Assembly: GCA_965225895.1 (NCBI GenBank)
Contig: CBDDBR010000011.1
Location: forward strand, 1,116,001-1,180,000
Direction of reading: 5' to 3'
Length of the DNA stretch: 64,000 bases
DNA from: Endobugula sp965225895
GTDB lineage: Bacteria > Pseudomonadota > Gammaproteobacteria > Pseudomonadales > Cellvibrionaceae
Made by a program: the position numbers and the translations under genes. Of the stretch, positions 1 to 8,399 are shown piece by piece. The notes beneath the pieces are model-generated. The model searched no databases. It was not told the DNA's origin and was given only the letters and a program-made list of their open reading frames with translations. Within the stretch, counting starts at the first letter, position 1. The number at the start of each line of letters is the position of its first letter.

Positions 1-30
1 AATACCACTAAGGGCGATATTAAATGGCAT
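1..30 (-). CDS. flgE: Flagellar hook protein FlgE, N-terminal fragment cut by the window edge
   Basis: Only the first ten codons are inside the window, reading MPFNIALSGI. FlgE proteins typically begin with a similar M-S/P-F-N-I-x-L-S-G stretch, the start of the export and helical D0 region. A GGAG ribosome binding site lies eight bases upstream of the ATG. The position directly after flgD on the same strand is where flgE sits in flgBCDE operons. The call rests on ten residues plus context. Confidence 0.75.
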   Translation of the reverse strand, partial: MPFNIALSGI

Positions 31-106
31 GTTATTCTCCTACTCTATGACAACAAAGAGTGTTATTAATATATAAGGTTACTGTGCGATATACCGAGTA
101 CGGTAA

Positions 107-826
107 TTAGTGAAACTGTTTAACATCATTAATACTTACAGCACCATGGCCTGCTAAATTTAAAATAAGCTCGCCCGTGGGTGTGGTTGTTACACTATTT
201 ACATTTGCGGTAAGCGAAGTATCTAGTTGCTCGGTTTCGCCGCCTTGAGTAGCCAGCACTTCAAAACGATAGTCACCTGCTGACTGTGTTGTTTCGGATT
301 CCCAATTAGTTAATTCACCATTCACTTCAATAAATCGGCCGTCCCATCTAAACAACACATCACCTGCACTCTGAGCACCTAATGGAATTTGTTCAACCAA
401 ACTGCCCTGCTCATTGTAAATATTCACCGACAAATTGGTTGTTGCCGCAGGTAAATCCACCGTTCCCCCAATGAACCCACCGTCAGCTAACGTTGCTTCT
501 GATGAAGGCACTGTCACCGAGCTACCCACTAATGAGGATGCTTGCAACGCTTGGTTAGAAATAAAACTACTACTAAAGCTATCAAAATTAGTATTTAAAC
601 GCTCAAGACCTTCGACAGAGCTGAATTGTGCTAACTGAGCAATAAATTCTGAATTTTCTTGAGGGCTTAACGGGTCTTGGTTTTCAAGCTGTGTAATCAT
701 TAGTTCTAAAAAAGCTGTCTGACCCAATTCATTTCCACTGGCTACTTCTGCTGCTTCTTCCTCCTCTTGTTGCGTTTGAATGCTTAAGGAATTTAAAAAG
801 CTATTATCAGCAATATTATTAATCAT
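107..826 (-). CDS. flgD: Flagellar hook assembly scaffold protein FlgD
   Basis: FlgD caps the growing hook in the periplasm and guides addition of FlgE subunits; it is shed when the hook is complete. The 239-residue product has the conserved N-terminal block (around residues 35-75, with FLELMITQLENQDPL and the S-E-F-I-A-Q-L-A-Q-F-S-S-V-E-G-L run), followed by a FlgD Ig-like/tudor region ending near residue 230. Length is normal for the family. A run of acidic residues (QQEEEEAAE) follows the N-terminus. It lies between flgC and flgE in the flgBCDE order, transcribed leftward. Confidence 0.95.
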   Translation of the reverse strand: MINNIADNSFLNSLSIQTQQEEEEAAEVASGNELGQTAFLELMITQLENQDPLSPQENSEFIAQLAQFSSVEGLERLNTNFDSFSSSFISNQALQASSLVGSSVTVPSSEATLADGGFIGGTVDLPAATTNLSVNIYNEQGSLVEQIPLGAQSAGDVLFRWDGRFIEVNGELTNWESETTQSAGDYRFEVLATQGGETEQLDTSLTANVNSVTTTPTGELILNLAGHGAVSINDVKQFH

Positions 827-884
827 AATTAAGTACTCTTAAAAAAGCAGAATGGTTGACTCTCTAAACAAAATATCATTCGAC

Positions 885-1307
885 CTATTGACCAAGACTC
901 AGCGCTCGCTGCATCATTTGTTTGGCTGAATTCATCACTTCTACATTCATTTGAAAAGAACGAGAGGCTGAAATCATATTCGTCATTTCTTCAACCACAT
1001 TAACATTTGGATAATACACATAGCCTTCATCATTGGATAACGGATGGTTAGGCTCATAACGTGGCTGTAAAGGCGCATCACTTTCTACGATACCTAAAAC
1101 CCCGACACCAACACTTGCATCGCTATTTTTATCCATTTGCAAAGTATCACTCAATGCAGCAAATACAGGGTGGCGACCACGATATGTTTCATCAATGCTT
1201 GATGCAGCCGCATCTGCATTCGCCAAATTACTCGCAGTGGTATTTAAACGTAAGCTTTGCGCATTCATACCTGAACCAGAAATCGAAAAAACACTATCTA
1301 AAGACAT
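885..1307 (-). CDS. flgC: Flagellar basal-body rod protein FlgC
   Basis: FlgC is one of the proximal rod proteins of the flagellar drive shaft, exported by the flagellar type III system. The 140-residue product has the rod/hook N-terminal signature (SISGSGMNAQSLRLNTTASNLANAD, residues about 9-33) and the C-terminal helical motif (VNVVEEMTNMISASRSFQMN). This is the expected size. It sits between flgB and flgD. Confidence 0.96.
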   Translation of the reverse strand: MSLDSVFSISGSGMNAQSLRLNTTASNLANADAAASSIDETYRGRHPVFAALSDTLQMDKNSDASVGVGVLGIVESDAPLQPRYEPNHPLSNDEGYVYYPNVNVVEEMTNMISASRSFQMNVEVMNSAKQMMQRALSLGQ

Positions 1308-1392
1308 ATTATTTTCACTCGCTATATCATTTATTATCTACAAAAAGGCGTACAAACATACTTAGCCCTTCAATCACTGCTGCCTTGAGTCA

Positions 1393-1797
1393 CTACTCGC
1401 CTTTAATGGCAGCCGTTAAGCCTTTAAATTTGCTATTTAAAAAAGTAAAGCTGGACTGAAACGCTAAACTATTTTTCATAAATTCAGCATTTTCAATTTG
1501 CTCTTCAACCGTATTGCCATCTATTGATGGTTGTTGGGGCGTGCGATACAAGGTCTCATACTGGCCGCCTACTCCTGAGCTCACAGAAATATGGCGCTGA
1601 TGTGTTAGCTGCATGGTTGAACTCGTTTTTTTAAATTGCATTTCACCCTTAAGAGCAGATTGAAAATCAATATCCTTTGCTTTATAGCCTGGCGTATCTG
1701 CATTAGCCAAATTATTGGCCAACACTGCGGCACGGTTCGAGCGTAACTTTAATGCTTGATCGTGTACTCCTAATGCCTTATCAAAACTGATACCCAT
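1393..1797 (-). CDS. flgB: Flagellar basal-body rod protein FlgB
   Basis: Proximal rod protein of 134 residues with the family motif LRSNRAAVLANNLANADTPGYKAKDIDF near the N-terminus. The reading frame stays open for 33 more codons upstream, but the start given here (MGISFDKALG) follows a good GAGGA ribosome binding site at the right distance. The sigma-54 promoter at 1837-1852 also lies inside the would-be extension. It is the first gene of flgBCDE; sigma-54 control of class II flagellar operons is known in Vibrio and Pseudomonas. Confidence 0.95.
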   Translation of the reverse strand: MGISFDKALGVHDQALKLRSNRAAVLANNLANADTPGYKAKDIDFQSALKGEMQFKKTSSTMQLTHQRHISVSSGVGGQYETLYRTPQQPSIDGNTVEEQIENAEFMKNSLAFQSSFTFLNSKFKGLTAAIKGE

Positions 1798-1836
1798 GAT
1801 TTCCTCGTGACGGTTATAATAACTACTACTGTACAA

Positions 1837-1852
1837 AGCAATCACTATGCCA
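1837..1852 (-). promoter_or_regulatory. Sigma-54 (RpoN) promoter of the flgBCDE operon
   Basis: Read on the minus strand the site is TGGCATAGTGATTGCT. It has the -24 GG and -12 GC at exactly the RpoN spacing and matches the TGGCAY-N5-TTGCW consensus closely. The predicted transcript start is about 30 bases upstream of the flgB ATG. Activation would be by a FlrC/FleQ-type enhancer-binding protein (known for related flagellar systems, not seen here). Confidence 0.8.
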
Positions 1853-1924
1853 ATCGAAAAAATTATTGAAACACTGATATAACAAGGGATTAGCAATAAA
1901 AGAAAAAAACGAAAGAGAAAAATA

Positions 1925-1952
1925 GCGGCAAGAGTTATCCGATTGTTGCCGC
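1925..1952 (-). terminator. Rho-independent terminator after cheR
   Basis: GCGGCAA (1925-1931) pairs with TTGCCGC (1946-1952) around a 14-base loop. On the minus strand the stem is followed by TATTTTTCTCTTT. It lies just past the cheR stop and before the flgB promoter, so it separates the cheVR transcript from flgBCDE. Confidence 0.65.
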
Positions 1953-1968
1953 TTAAGGGAGAAAGTAT

Positions 1969-2808
1969 TTATTTAGCTTGGTAAATAATACCTGGATTAC
2001 AATGTACCATTGTAAATAGATCATTTGCATCAGCAAGGCTTTCTGAAGAGCCCACACACAATAAACCGTTGGGTTTTAAGCATTGATGCATACGGTGTAA
2101 AATATCGGTTTTAGTTTCTTTAGTAAAATAGATAAGTACATTACGGCAAAAAATAACATCAAACTTACCAAGACTATCATACGACTCTAATAAGTTAATG
2201 GGTTGAAACTGTGTATATTGCCTAATTTCACGATTTATCTGCCATTCATCAGCAGCAGCAGTAAAAAAACTATTTAATCGTGTAGTTGATAAACCACGAC
2301 CAATAGATAATTTATCAAAACTACCTTTTTTTGCTTTATCTAAAATATGACTTGATAAATCCGTCGCTAATATCTCTATTTTTTTATTGAATACTGAATT
2401 CTTTTTATACTCTTCACATAAAATCCCCAAAGAGTACGGTTCTTGCCCAGAAGAACAAGCCGCAGACCAAATACGAATCGTATTATCCTTGTAATCACGA
2501 CTGGCCCAATGAGGCAATAATTTTTGGGTAAAATACTGAAAAGGATAATCATCACGAAACCAAAACGTTTCATTGGTGGTCATTGCATCAATAATTTCTT
2601 GATGCAATACTTTATTGCGATTATTCAACTGAGAAATCAGTTCTGCAAGTGTGTTTAAGCCATGTTCTACCATGATATGACGAATACGAGCAGACACCAG
2701 ATACGTTTTATTCGGCGTAATCGTAATGCCACTCGTCTTCTGTAGGTATTCACAAAACGCTTTAAAATCTAAGCAGTCTTCCGATATATTTTTTAATGCA
2801 CTAACCAC
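1969..2808 (-). CDS. cheR: Chemotaxis protein methyltransferase CheR
   Basis: CheR transfers methyl groups from SAM to glutamates of chemoreceptors, setting sensory adaptation. The 279-residue product has the CheR N-terminal helical domain, TTNETFWFRD (about 77-86), the SAM-binding WSAACSSGQEPYS (114-126) and the FDVIFCRNVLIYF strand (216-228). Translation starts at a GTG only three bases after the cheV stop, with GAAGAG as ribosome binding site overlapping the end of cheV, so the two are probably translationally coupled. The cheV-cheR-flgB order is that of Vibrio and Pseudomonas. Confidence 0.96.
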   Translation of the reverse strand: MVSALKNISEDCLDFKAFCEYLQKTSGITITPNKTYLVSARIRHIMVEHGLNTLAELISQLNNRNKVLHQEIIDAMTTNETFWFRDDYPFQYFTQKLLPHWASRDYKDNTIRIWSAACSSGQEPYSLGILCEEYKKNSVFNKKIEILATDLSSHILDKAKKGSFDKLSIGRGLSTTRLNSFFTAAADEWQINREIRQYTQFQPINLLESYDSLGKFDVIFCRNVLIYFTKETKTDILHRMHQCLKPNGLLCVGSSESLADANDLFTMVHCNPGIIYQAK

Positions 2809-2811
2809 AAG

Positions 2812-3756
2812 CTACTCTTCAAGAGGTATACCTGTTAGCTCAGAAATACGATTATTTAATCTCTGGGCTAAGAGGTCAGGGTTAAATTTAGATAGAAAAT
2901 CATCCGCACCTACTTTTTTCACCATTGCCTCATTAAACACACCACTTAATGACGTATGTAAAATAATATGCAAGTCTTTTAGTTGCGGGTTATCTCTTAC
3001 TGCTGCAGTAAAGGTATATCCATCCATTTCAGGCATTTCAATATCAGAAATCACTAGCACGAGCTCTTCATTCGGATCTTTACCTTGTGCGACAAGATCC
3101 TCTAAATAAGCTAACGCTTCTTTACCATCTTTTTTCAGCGTTGTTTTAATACCCATTTGCTCAACTACTCGCTGAATTTGCTTGCGAGCAATTGTTGAGT
3201 CATCTGCAATCAAAATGTGCTTTTTGATCACACGTTCAGCAATACCATCTTCAATAATGCCTTCACTCACGGCTTCATCTAATGGAGAGACTTCTGCAAG
3301 AATTTTCTCTACATCAATAATTTCAACGAGCTTATCATCCATTTTAGTGACGGCGGTTAGATAGTTTTCTGAACCTGATCCCTTTGGTGGCGGATGAATA
3401 GACTCCCAGTTCGTATTCACAATACGTTCGACCGCTTGCACAAGAAAACCCTGCGTCGAACCATTATATTCTGTGATAATCACAAAACTGTCATTAATAT
3501 TTTCAACAGGTGAATTACCAATTGCTAAATTCATATCCATAATGGCAATAGTGCCACCACGAATATTAGCAATCCCTCTTACTACATCATGACGCTGAGG
3601 TATTTGATGTAAAGGTGGACATTGCAGTACTTCTTTTACTTTAAAAACATTAATACCGTAAAGCTGATTACCGCCTAAACGAAACAACAATAGCTCTAGT
3701 CGGTTTTGCCCCACTAGTTGTGTTCGTTGATTAACGGAGTCCAGTACACTGGCCAT
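2812..3756 (-). CDS. cheV: Chemotaxis coupling protein CheV (CheW-receiver fusion)
   Basis: CheV links chemoreceptors to the CheA kinase and carries its own receiver domain for adaptation. Residues about 18-160 form a CheW-like domain. Residues about 180-300 form a receiver with acidic pair D185/D186, phospho-acceptor D238 (in ISDIEMPEMDG), T268 and K290 all present. Length (314) is normal. AGGAAA precedes the ATG. A minus-strand GCCGATTT at 3787-3794 could be a sigma-28 -10 element for this gene, but no convincing -35 accompanies it. Confidence 0.96.
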   Translation of the reverse strand: MASVLDSVNQRTQLVGQNRLELLLFRLGGNQLYGINVFKVKEVLQCPPLHQIPQRHDVVRGIANIRGGTIAIMDMNLAIGNSPVENINDSFVIITEYNGSTQGFLVQAVERIVNTNWESIHPPPKGSGSENYLTAVTKMDDKLVEIIDVEKILAEVSPLDEAVSEGIIEDGIAERVIKKHILIADDSTIARKQIQRVVEQMGIKTTLKKDGKEALAYLEDLVAQGKDPNEELVLVISDIEMPEMDGYTFTAAVRDNPQLKDLHIILHTSLSGVFNEAMVKKVGADDFLSKFNPDLLAQRLNNRISELTGIPLEE

Positions 3757-3790
3757 AGTATTTCCTCACTAAACCTTTAAACAATAAAAT

Positions 3791-3806
3791 CGGCACGTGC
3801 TTTGCT
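3791..3806 (+). promoter_or_regulatory. Sigma-54 promoter upstream of flgA
   Basis: CGGCACGTGCTTTGCT has the GG and GC dinucleotides at exact RpoN spacing. Predicted transcription start is near 3817, giving a leader of about 110 bases before flgA. It lies in the 173-base divergent region between cheV and flgA. The first T of TGGCAC is replaced by C, a tolerated variation. Confidence 0.65.
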
Positions 3807-3929
3807 ATTAAAACAATAAATCGAGTAATAATGCCCTACACGCGATTTTTATTGACGCTAAGTGTTTAACCACCTCGCAATAAACAGGGCTATAAAAAAT
3901 AGCTGTTTCTAAAAGCATAGGCCAAGAAA

Positions 3930-4643
3930 ATGAAAGTACGTAATATTTTATATATTTTTTCGTTGTATATATTGCACCTTAACGCAGAGGCTGCGAGCTA
4001 TATGGATTTAAAAGCGCTAACACAAGATGCAAAATTTTATTTGCAAAGCGAAGTCCATAAAGATTTACCTGATAGCGACCATAAGAACGTCAATATTACG
4101 AGTTCAACACTAGATCAGCGTTTAAAATTACACCGTTGCGACAAACCATTGACGTTTACACATTCGCGCTCATCAACAATAAAAGGCACCGTTTCCGTTA
4201 AGGTCTCTTGCCATTCACCTCATGCATGGTCAATTTATACAAAACATAAAGTCGCATTAGAAAAGCACATTGTAGTTGCAGATAAAAACCTACTAAAAAA
4301 CCATATCTTATCCAGTAGTGATCTATCCTTTGTAAAAAGAAATATTTACAACGAGCGTGCGGGCTACAGCGATAACAAGGCCTCACTAATAGGCCAACAA
4401 CTTAAGCGCCCTATCGCTAAAGGCTACGTGATTTATCACAATCTACTCACACAAGCTGATGTCATCAAAAAAGGCGATACTGTCAATGTTATTGCAACCG
4501 TCGGGCAGCTATCCGTCATTACATCAGGGATAGCGTTAAGCAATGGACGTATGGGCGAACAAATAGATGTGGAAAATAGACGCTCATCACGCATTATTCG
4601 CGTAGAAATAACGGGTAAAAATGCCGTTAAGGTCATTATGTAG
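3930..4643 (+). CDS. flgA: Flagellar P-ring assembly chaperone FlgA
   Basis: FlgA is a periplasmic chaperone needed to polymerise FlgI into the P ring. The 237-residue product begins with a hydrophobic signal peptide (ILYIFSLYILHLNAEA, cleavage around residues 20-22). The N-terminal region contains a C-x-K-P-type motif (RCDKPLTF), and from about residue 110 there is a SAF domain (EKHIVVADKNLLKNHILSSSDL) running to the C-terminal VEITGKNAVKVIM. Divergent from cheV and upstream of flgM, the usual arrangement. Confidence 0.93.
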   Translation: MKVRNILYIFSLYILHLNAEAASYMDLKALTQDAKFYLQSEVHKDLPDSDHKNVNITSSTLDQRLKLHRCDKPLTFTHSRSSTIKGTVSVKVSCHSPHAWSIYTKHKVALEKHIVVADKNLLKNHILSSSDLSFVKRNIYNERAGYSDNKASLIGQQLKRPIAKGYVIYHNLLTQADVIKKGDTVNVIATVGQLSVITSGIALSNGRMGEQIDVENRRSSRIIRVEITGKNAVKVIM

Positions 4644-4704
4644 CCCAGTGATAGCAAGACTTTCAAGAAAAATTGAAAAAAAGTGCATTTTTTTATAAAA
4701 AAAC

Positions 4705-4731
4705 TAAAGCTGGGTCTATAGCTGCCGATAG
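4705..4731 (+). promoter_or_regulatory. Sigma-28 (FliA) promoter of flgM
   Basis: TAAA at 4705-4708, a 15-base spacer and GCCGATAG at 4724-4731 match the FliA consensus TAAA-N15-GCCGATAA with one mismatch. It lies between flgA and flgM, so FlgM can be made from a late promoter that it itself restrains through FliA. Leader length is about 120 bases. Confidence 0.85.
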
Positions 4732-4858
4732 TAATATTGAGAAAACATAAAACAACGATAGGTTTTCCAATATTTACAAAAGATATTTAACGAATATCCA
4801 GTAATAAATGAAACACATGGAAAATAACGCGACTGATAAGTCAACATAGAGAATGATT

Positions 4859-5182
4859 ATGGTTATTCACTCAAACAATGACATTACATCCAATGCGAAT
4901 ACGCATTCTCGGAAAAAAGCGGGAAGTGCTCATTTATCCAATAACAAAGCAGAGCACTCCCCTGCTAGTGATAAAAGTACCGCAAACCATGCTGTAAAAG
5001 ATGTACAGCTCAGCCAAGAAGCGCAAACGATCAAACGCCTAGAAACAAAAATACAGTCATCGGAAGGTGTTGATACGGCTAAAGTTGACCACATTAAACA
5101 GCAAATTGCCGATGGCAGCTATGAAATTAATAGCCAACGTATCGCAGACCAACTATTAACCCACGACGCTCTATTGGGCTAA
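4859..5182 (+). CDS. flgM: Anti-sigma-28 factor FlgM
   Basis: FlgM binds FliA until the hook is finished and is then exported, releasing late flagellar transcription. The product (107 residues from this start) is hydrophilic and low-complexity at the N-terminus, as expected for a disordered exported protein. Its C-terminal half carries the FliA-binding motif (VQLSQEAQTIKRLETKI, then KVDHIKQQIADGSYEINSQRIADQLL). An in-frame ATG six bases earlier (4853) is almost touching the AGAGA ribosome binding site; the ATG used here is correctly spaced from it. Confidence 0.93.
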   Translation: MVIHSNNDITSNANTHSRKKAGSAHLSNNKAEHSPASDKSTANHAVKDVQLSQEAQTIKRLETKIQSSEGVDTAKVDHIKQQIADGSYEINSQRIADQLLTHDALLG

Positions 5183-5202
5183 ATATATTTAGCCCCTTTT
5201 TT
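5176..5202 (+). terminator. Rho-independent terminator overlapping the flgM stop codon
   Basis: GGGCTAAATA at 5176-5185 is followed directly by its exact reverse complement TATTTAGCCC (5186-5195), then C and six T. The flgM TAA (5180-5182) is inside the left arm, so termination and translation stop are superimposed. flgN must be reached by read-through or its own promoter. Confidence 0.75.
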
Positions 5203-5354
5203 ACCCCTATATTCTCGCCTACTCTTGCATTCAATCAATGTTATAAACAATAACATCTCTTTCATATTTTATATTGGTATTACTTTTGCATTTCATTGGA
5301 TAAGCTACCTTAAATTTTTTAAGGTTTCATTATTCATAACGTCAAGGTTATATC

Positions 5355-5831
5355 ATGAGCCATTCAACGATTGAAGCAATACAAACAATGGTGGCAAAAG
5401 ACCATTCTATTAGCCAGCAATTACTGGATTTATTAAAAACAGAAACATTATCAATACAACAAAGAGATTATGACTCTGTAAAAAAAATATTACTATCGAA
5501 AGTGCCGCTATTAGATCAACTACAAAAACACGCCGAATTAAGAAAACAGTGGCTTATCTCATTGCATAAAATTGCTGATGAACAGCATTGGCGTGAATTT
5601 TTAACGTCGTTTAATATTCCTGAAGTAAGTGAGCAATGGGACACTGTTAATCAAACAATAGAGAGCTGCAAAATAATTAATAATACCAATGGTGTATTAA
5701 TTTCTCGCAGTAACAAAACCCATACCCAGTTACTGAGATTACTTAAAGGCGGTGCAACACAAGATACGCTCTATACAGCCAAAGGAAATAAGCAAGCAAC
5801 AAGCGCTTACCATACGGTTGCAAAAGCCTAA
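5355..5831 (+). CDS. flgN: Flagellar export chaperone FlgN
   Basis: FlgN binds the hook-filament junction proteins FlgK and FlgL and targets them to the export gate. The 158-residue product is almost entirely alpha-helical in character with heptad-like leucines (LLDLLKTETLSIQQRDYDSVKKILLSKVPLLDQLQKHAELRKQWL), typical of FlgN, whose sequence is poorly conserved. Position directly after flgM strongly supports the call. Just upstream lies a small inverted repeat ACCTTAAA-TTT-TTTAAGGT (5307-5325) of unknown role. Confidence 0.85.
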   Translation: MSHSTIEAIQTMVAKDHSISQQLLDLLKTETLSIQQRDYDSVKKILLSKVPLLDQLQKHAELRKQWLISLHKIADEQHWREFLTSFNIPEVSEQWDTVNQTIESCKIINNTNGVLISRSNKTHTQLLRLLKGGATQDTLYTAKGNKQATSAYHTVAKA

Positions 5832-5862
5832 GTATTGCCATTGTCCTAAGTATTGCGATTGT
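5827..5862. repeat. 18-bp tandem duplication at the flgN stop
   Basis: CCTAAGTATTGCCATTGT (5827-5844) is followed immediately by CCTAAGTATTGCGATTGT (5845-5862), differing at one base. The first copy contains the flgN stop codon TAA, so the second copy gives a duplicated stop context. It looks like a recent local slippage or duplication event. Confidence 0.8.
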
Positions 5863-5873
5863 ATCGTGCGCGA

Positions 5874-6572
5874 TTAATCATAAGAATAAGTAGAAAAGTG
5901 AATAATATATTCATTATCACTTGTCAGTGGCGGCAAAGTACTTAATGCCGCTAAATCATCATACGAATCAACATCATTTAATGGCGGTAACACATAACAA
6001 TCTAAGTGCTGTTCTTGTATTTTTTGCATAGTAGATGCAAAGACCGTCTCTGTTCCCCACGCGACATCTGTAAATAATTCAGCACAATGACGCTTCATTG
6101 CCAGTAATACATACCCACCATCATTAGCTGGCCCAATAACAATATCACGACCATCATTCAGACACTGAAGCGCTGATTGTAAATACTGATGATCAATAAA
6201 AGGACAATCCGTTCCCAGCAGTATCACACCATCCACGCCATCATTACATGTGGTCGTAGCTGCAAATGACATACGTTCACCTAAATCACCTTCTGGCTGT
6301 TGCTGTAAGACCATCTTTTTTGTTAGCGCTAAATCCAAAGGCGATAGTATCTTGTGACGAAACGTAGGCAAACAACCACCAACCCAAAGGTTTAACGGAC
6401 ATAAAGCCAGTGATGCCCACTGCTGTAAACAATACTGGGTTAATGTGGTATGTAGTTGAACTGATTCCTCAGGAGTAAGCTGGGGCTGCATACGTGTTTT
6501 TACACGCCCAAGCATGGGCGACTTGCTCATTACCAACAAACGATACCGCGGAAAAAGATAAGATGATGTCAT
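5874..6572 (-). CDS. TIGR04282-type (DUF2064) glycosyltransferase-like protein
   Basis: The 232-residue product has the hallmark N-terminus LLVMSKSPMLGRVKTRM and central GTDCPFIDHQYLQ, ANDGGYVLLAMK and WGTETVF motifs of the CofC-like DUF2064 family (nucleotidyl/glycosyl transferase fold). These proteins are frequently encoded beside a TIGR04283 family-2 glycosyltransferase and the ArsS-like radical SAM protein, exactly as here. The substrate is unknown. The start codon follows the upstream gene's stop by one base, suggesting re-initiation, and no clear ribosome binding site is visible. Confidence 0.85.
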   Translation of the reverse strand: MTSSYLFPRYRLLVMSKSPMLGRVKTRMQPQLTPEESVQLHTTLTQYCLQQWASLALCPLNLWVGGCLPTFRHKILSPLDLALTKKMVLQQQPEGDLGERMSFAATTTCNDGVDGVILLGTDCPFIDHQYLQSALQCLNDGRDIVIGPANDGGYVLLAMKRHCAELFTDVAWGTETVFASTMQKIQEQHLDCYVLPPLNDVDSYDDLAALSTLPPLTSDNEYIIHFSTYSYD

Positions 6573-6573
6573 A

Positions 6574-7251
6574 TTAAGAGGAATAGTATTTTTTTACGAG
6601 ATAATGAGGCGAAACGCCAAAAAAGTATAAGCCACGCAAATACCACATTAACGTTATTGTTTTAACAATGCCGCCCTGTTCCCACTTACGACTGGATGTC
6701 ACAACAGGAGTATTCACAATATAAGCAGAAAACTGACGACGTAACCGTTTACTGATGTCGACATCCTCCATTAAAGGAATATTAGAAAACCCACTCACGG
6801 ACAAAAAAAGAGAGTGACGCACAAAAAGACATTGATCACCTGTAGCCACTTGCGTCATGCAGGAGCGCCAGTTAATCATTCGCTCAATTACACGAAAAAA
6901 CCATGCTTTTCCGCTCAGTGCTACACGGTAAAATCCCCACTGTGGGTGCGGGTATGACTGTAAAAAAGAAAATGCATTTTCGGGTAATTGGGTGTCGGCG
7001 TGTAAAAAAAGTAAGTACTCTCCTGATGCTTGCTGGGCACCTGCATTCATTTGTGATGCACGGCCTTTAGGCGCACACACCATATAATCAGCGTAAGGTG
7101 CAGCCAACGCCACCGTATTGTCAGTACTACCGCCATCCACAATAATAATTTCTATTTGTTGCTCTGAAATAATTCGATGACGTAAGTCTTGTAAATAACG
7201 AACAATCGTTTGCGATTCATTCAAGACAGGAATAATAATACTTAATCGCAT
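6574..7251 (-). CDS. TIGR04283-type family 2 glycosyltransferase
   Basis: A 225-residue GT-A protein: LSIIIPVLNESQTIV at the N-terminus, EIIIVDGGSTDNT (donor-binding Asp), LFLHADTQLP as the DXD-type site, and GDQCLFVRHSLF and LMEDVDISKRLRR motifs. The C-terminal MWYLRGLYFFGVSP segment is typical of this subfamily. The ATG at 7251 is preceded by AGGT at good spacing, in preference to an adjacent GTG. It likely transfers a sugar in the same pathway as the neighbouring radical SAM protein; that link is inferred from family co-occurrence. Confidence 0.88.
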   Translation of the reverse strand: MRLSIIIPVLNESQTIVRYLQDLRHRIISEQQIEIIIVDGGSTDNTVALAAPYADYMVCAPKGRASQMNAGAQQASGEYLLFLHADTQLPENAFSFLQSYPHPQWGFYRVALSGKAWFFRVIERMINWRSCMTQVATGDQCLFVRHSLFLSVSGFSNIPLMEDVDISKRLRRQFSAYIVNTPVVTSSRKWEQGGIVKTITLMWYLRGLYFFGVSPHYLVKKYYSS

Positions 7252-7290
7252 CACAGCACCTATGGATTGATCATATTCACAAACAATACA

Positions 7291-8268
7291 TTACAAAGCA
7301 CCACTGCAACTACTACCTTGCCCTGCCGTACAACCATAACAATGCTCACCAATCACGATGGACTCATTGTGTAAATTCACGGCAAGTAAATCACGTATAT
7401 GCTGTTTTGTTTTGTCGGATCCTATTAAAGGCGTATGTTGATGCGATAATGGCATGTCTAACATTTGGTTAAAGTCACAATCATAGACATAACCTTGCCA
7501 GTCAATACTAATCAATGATTTACACATCACCGCATCCATATTTTGTTGAGCAAAATTCTCTTTTAGCAAGGCGATATAATTCTCGTATAACCCCTTTGCC
7601 AATAACATACCGCCAAAACGACTAATCGGCATATTGGTAATGGTATATAACTGATTAAATACAATGCCATACTCATCAAATAAACGTTTTTTATATTCTT
7701 GCTCAAGCGTATGTTGATTAGGGGGTAAGAATGCACCGTTGGGGTTATATACCAAATCTAATGTTAAGCCCTCTTTTTTACCGTAACCTAATCGATTTAA
7801 TTGTTGTAAGGCATCAATAGACTCTTGAAAAACACCTTTACCGCGCTGCTCATTAACATTTTGTTCTGAGTAGCAAGGCAACGACGCCACAATATCCACT
7901 TGATGATCTACAAGAAATTGCGCCATATCATGATATTCAGGTTCTTGAAGTATCGTCAGGTTACAACGATCAATCACTTTCACACCACGCTTTCTAGCCT
8001 CAACCACCAAATACCTAAAATGCGGGTTCATTTCAGGCGCCCCTCCCGTTAAATCAACGGTGTGAATCGCGTGAACATCGATATAGGCTAATATTTCATC
8101 GATTGTTTCTTTCGACATTAATTCGGTTCGTTTAGGCCCAGCATTCACATGACAATGGGTACAGCTCAAATTACATAAATAGCCTAAATTCACTTGTAGT
8201 ATTTGCGTTTTATCGCGCCGAATAGGCGGAAAGTCCGTATCAAGTAATAGTGGTTTCGTATCTAACAT
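7291..8268 (-). CDS. arsS: Arsenosugar biosynthesis-type radical SAM protein (ArsS-like)
   Basis: This 325-residue protein carries the radical SAM cluster motif C32-x3-C36-x2-C39 (CNLSCTHC), TGGAPEMNPHFR after it, and the C-terminal cysteine-rich tail (CYGCTAGQGSSCSGAL) that defines the TIGR04167/ArsS group. In characterised cyanobacterial members ArsS makes a dimethylarsinoyl-deoxyadenosine precursor of arsenosugars. The start used here is preceded by TTAGGA six bases upstream; an in-frame ATG six codons earlier lacks a ribosome binding site. The arsenic methyltransferase ArsM, normally adjacent, is absent, so the biological substrate here is uncertain. Confidence 0.85.
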   Translation of the reverse strand: MLDTKPLLLDTDFPPIRRDKTQILQVNLGYLCNLSCTHCHVNAGPKRTELMSKETIDEILAYIDVHAIHTVDLTGGAPEMNPHFRYLVVEARKRGVKVIDRCNLTILQEPEYHDMAQFLVDHQVDIVASLPCYSEQNVNEQRGKGVFQESIDALQQLNRLGYGKKEGLTLDLVYNPNGAFLPPNQHTLEQEYKKRLFDEYGIVFNQLYTITNMPISRFGGMLLAKGLYENYIALLKENFAQQNMDAVMCKSLISIDWQGYVYDCDFNQMLDMPLSHQHTPLIGSDKTKQHIRDLLAVNLHNESIVIGEHCYGCTAGQGSSCSGAL

Positions 8269-8399
8269 ACTGCATCCTAACGACATTAATCAGTGGGGTA
8301 TGACATACCACTATAAAAAAAGTTTTCTTCACGCGTATAAAAACATAAAATGGATGGCGACTATCAGCACAGTATATTCCAACATTTATCGTCTATATA

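Noticed and set aside
1798..1896. N-terminal hydrophobic extension of FlgB
   Set aside because: FlgB is exported without a cleavable signal, the extension contains the sigma-54 promoter, and the inner ATG has a good ribosome binding site.
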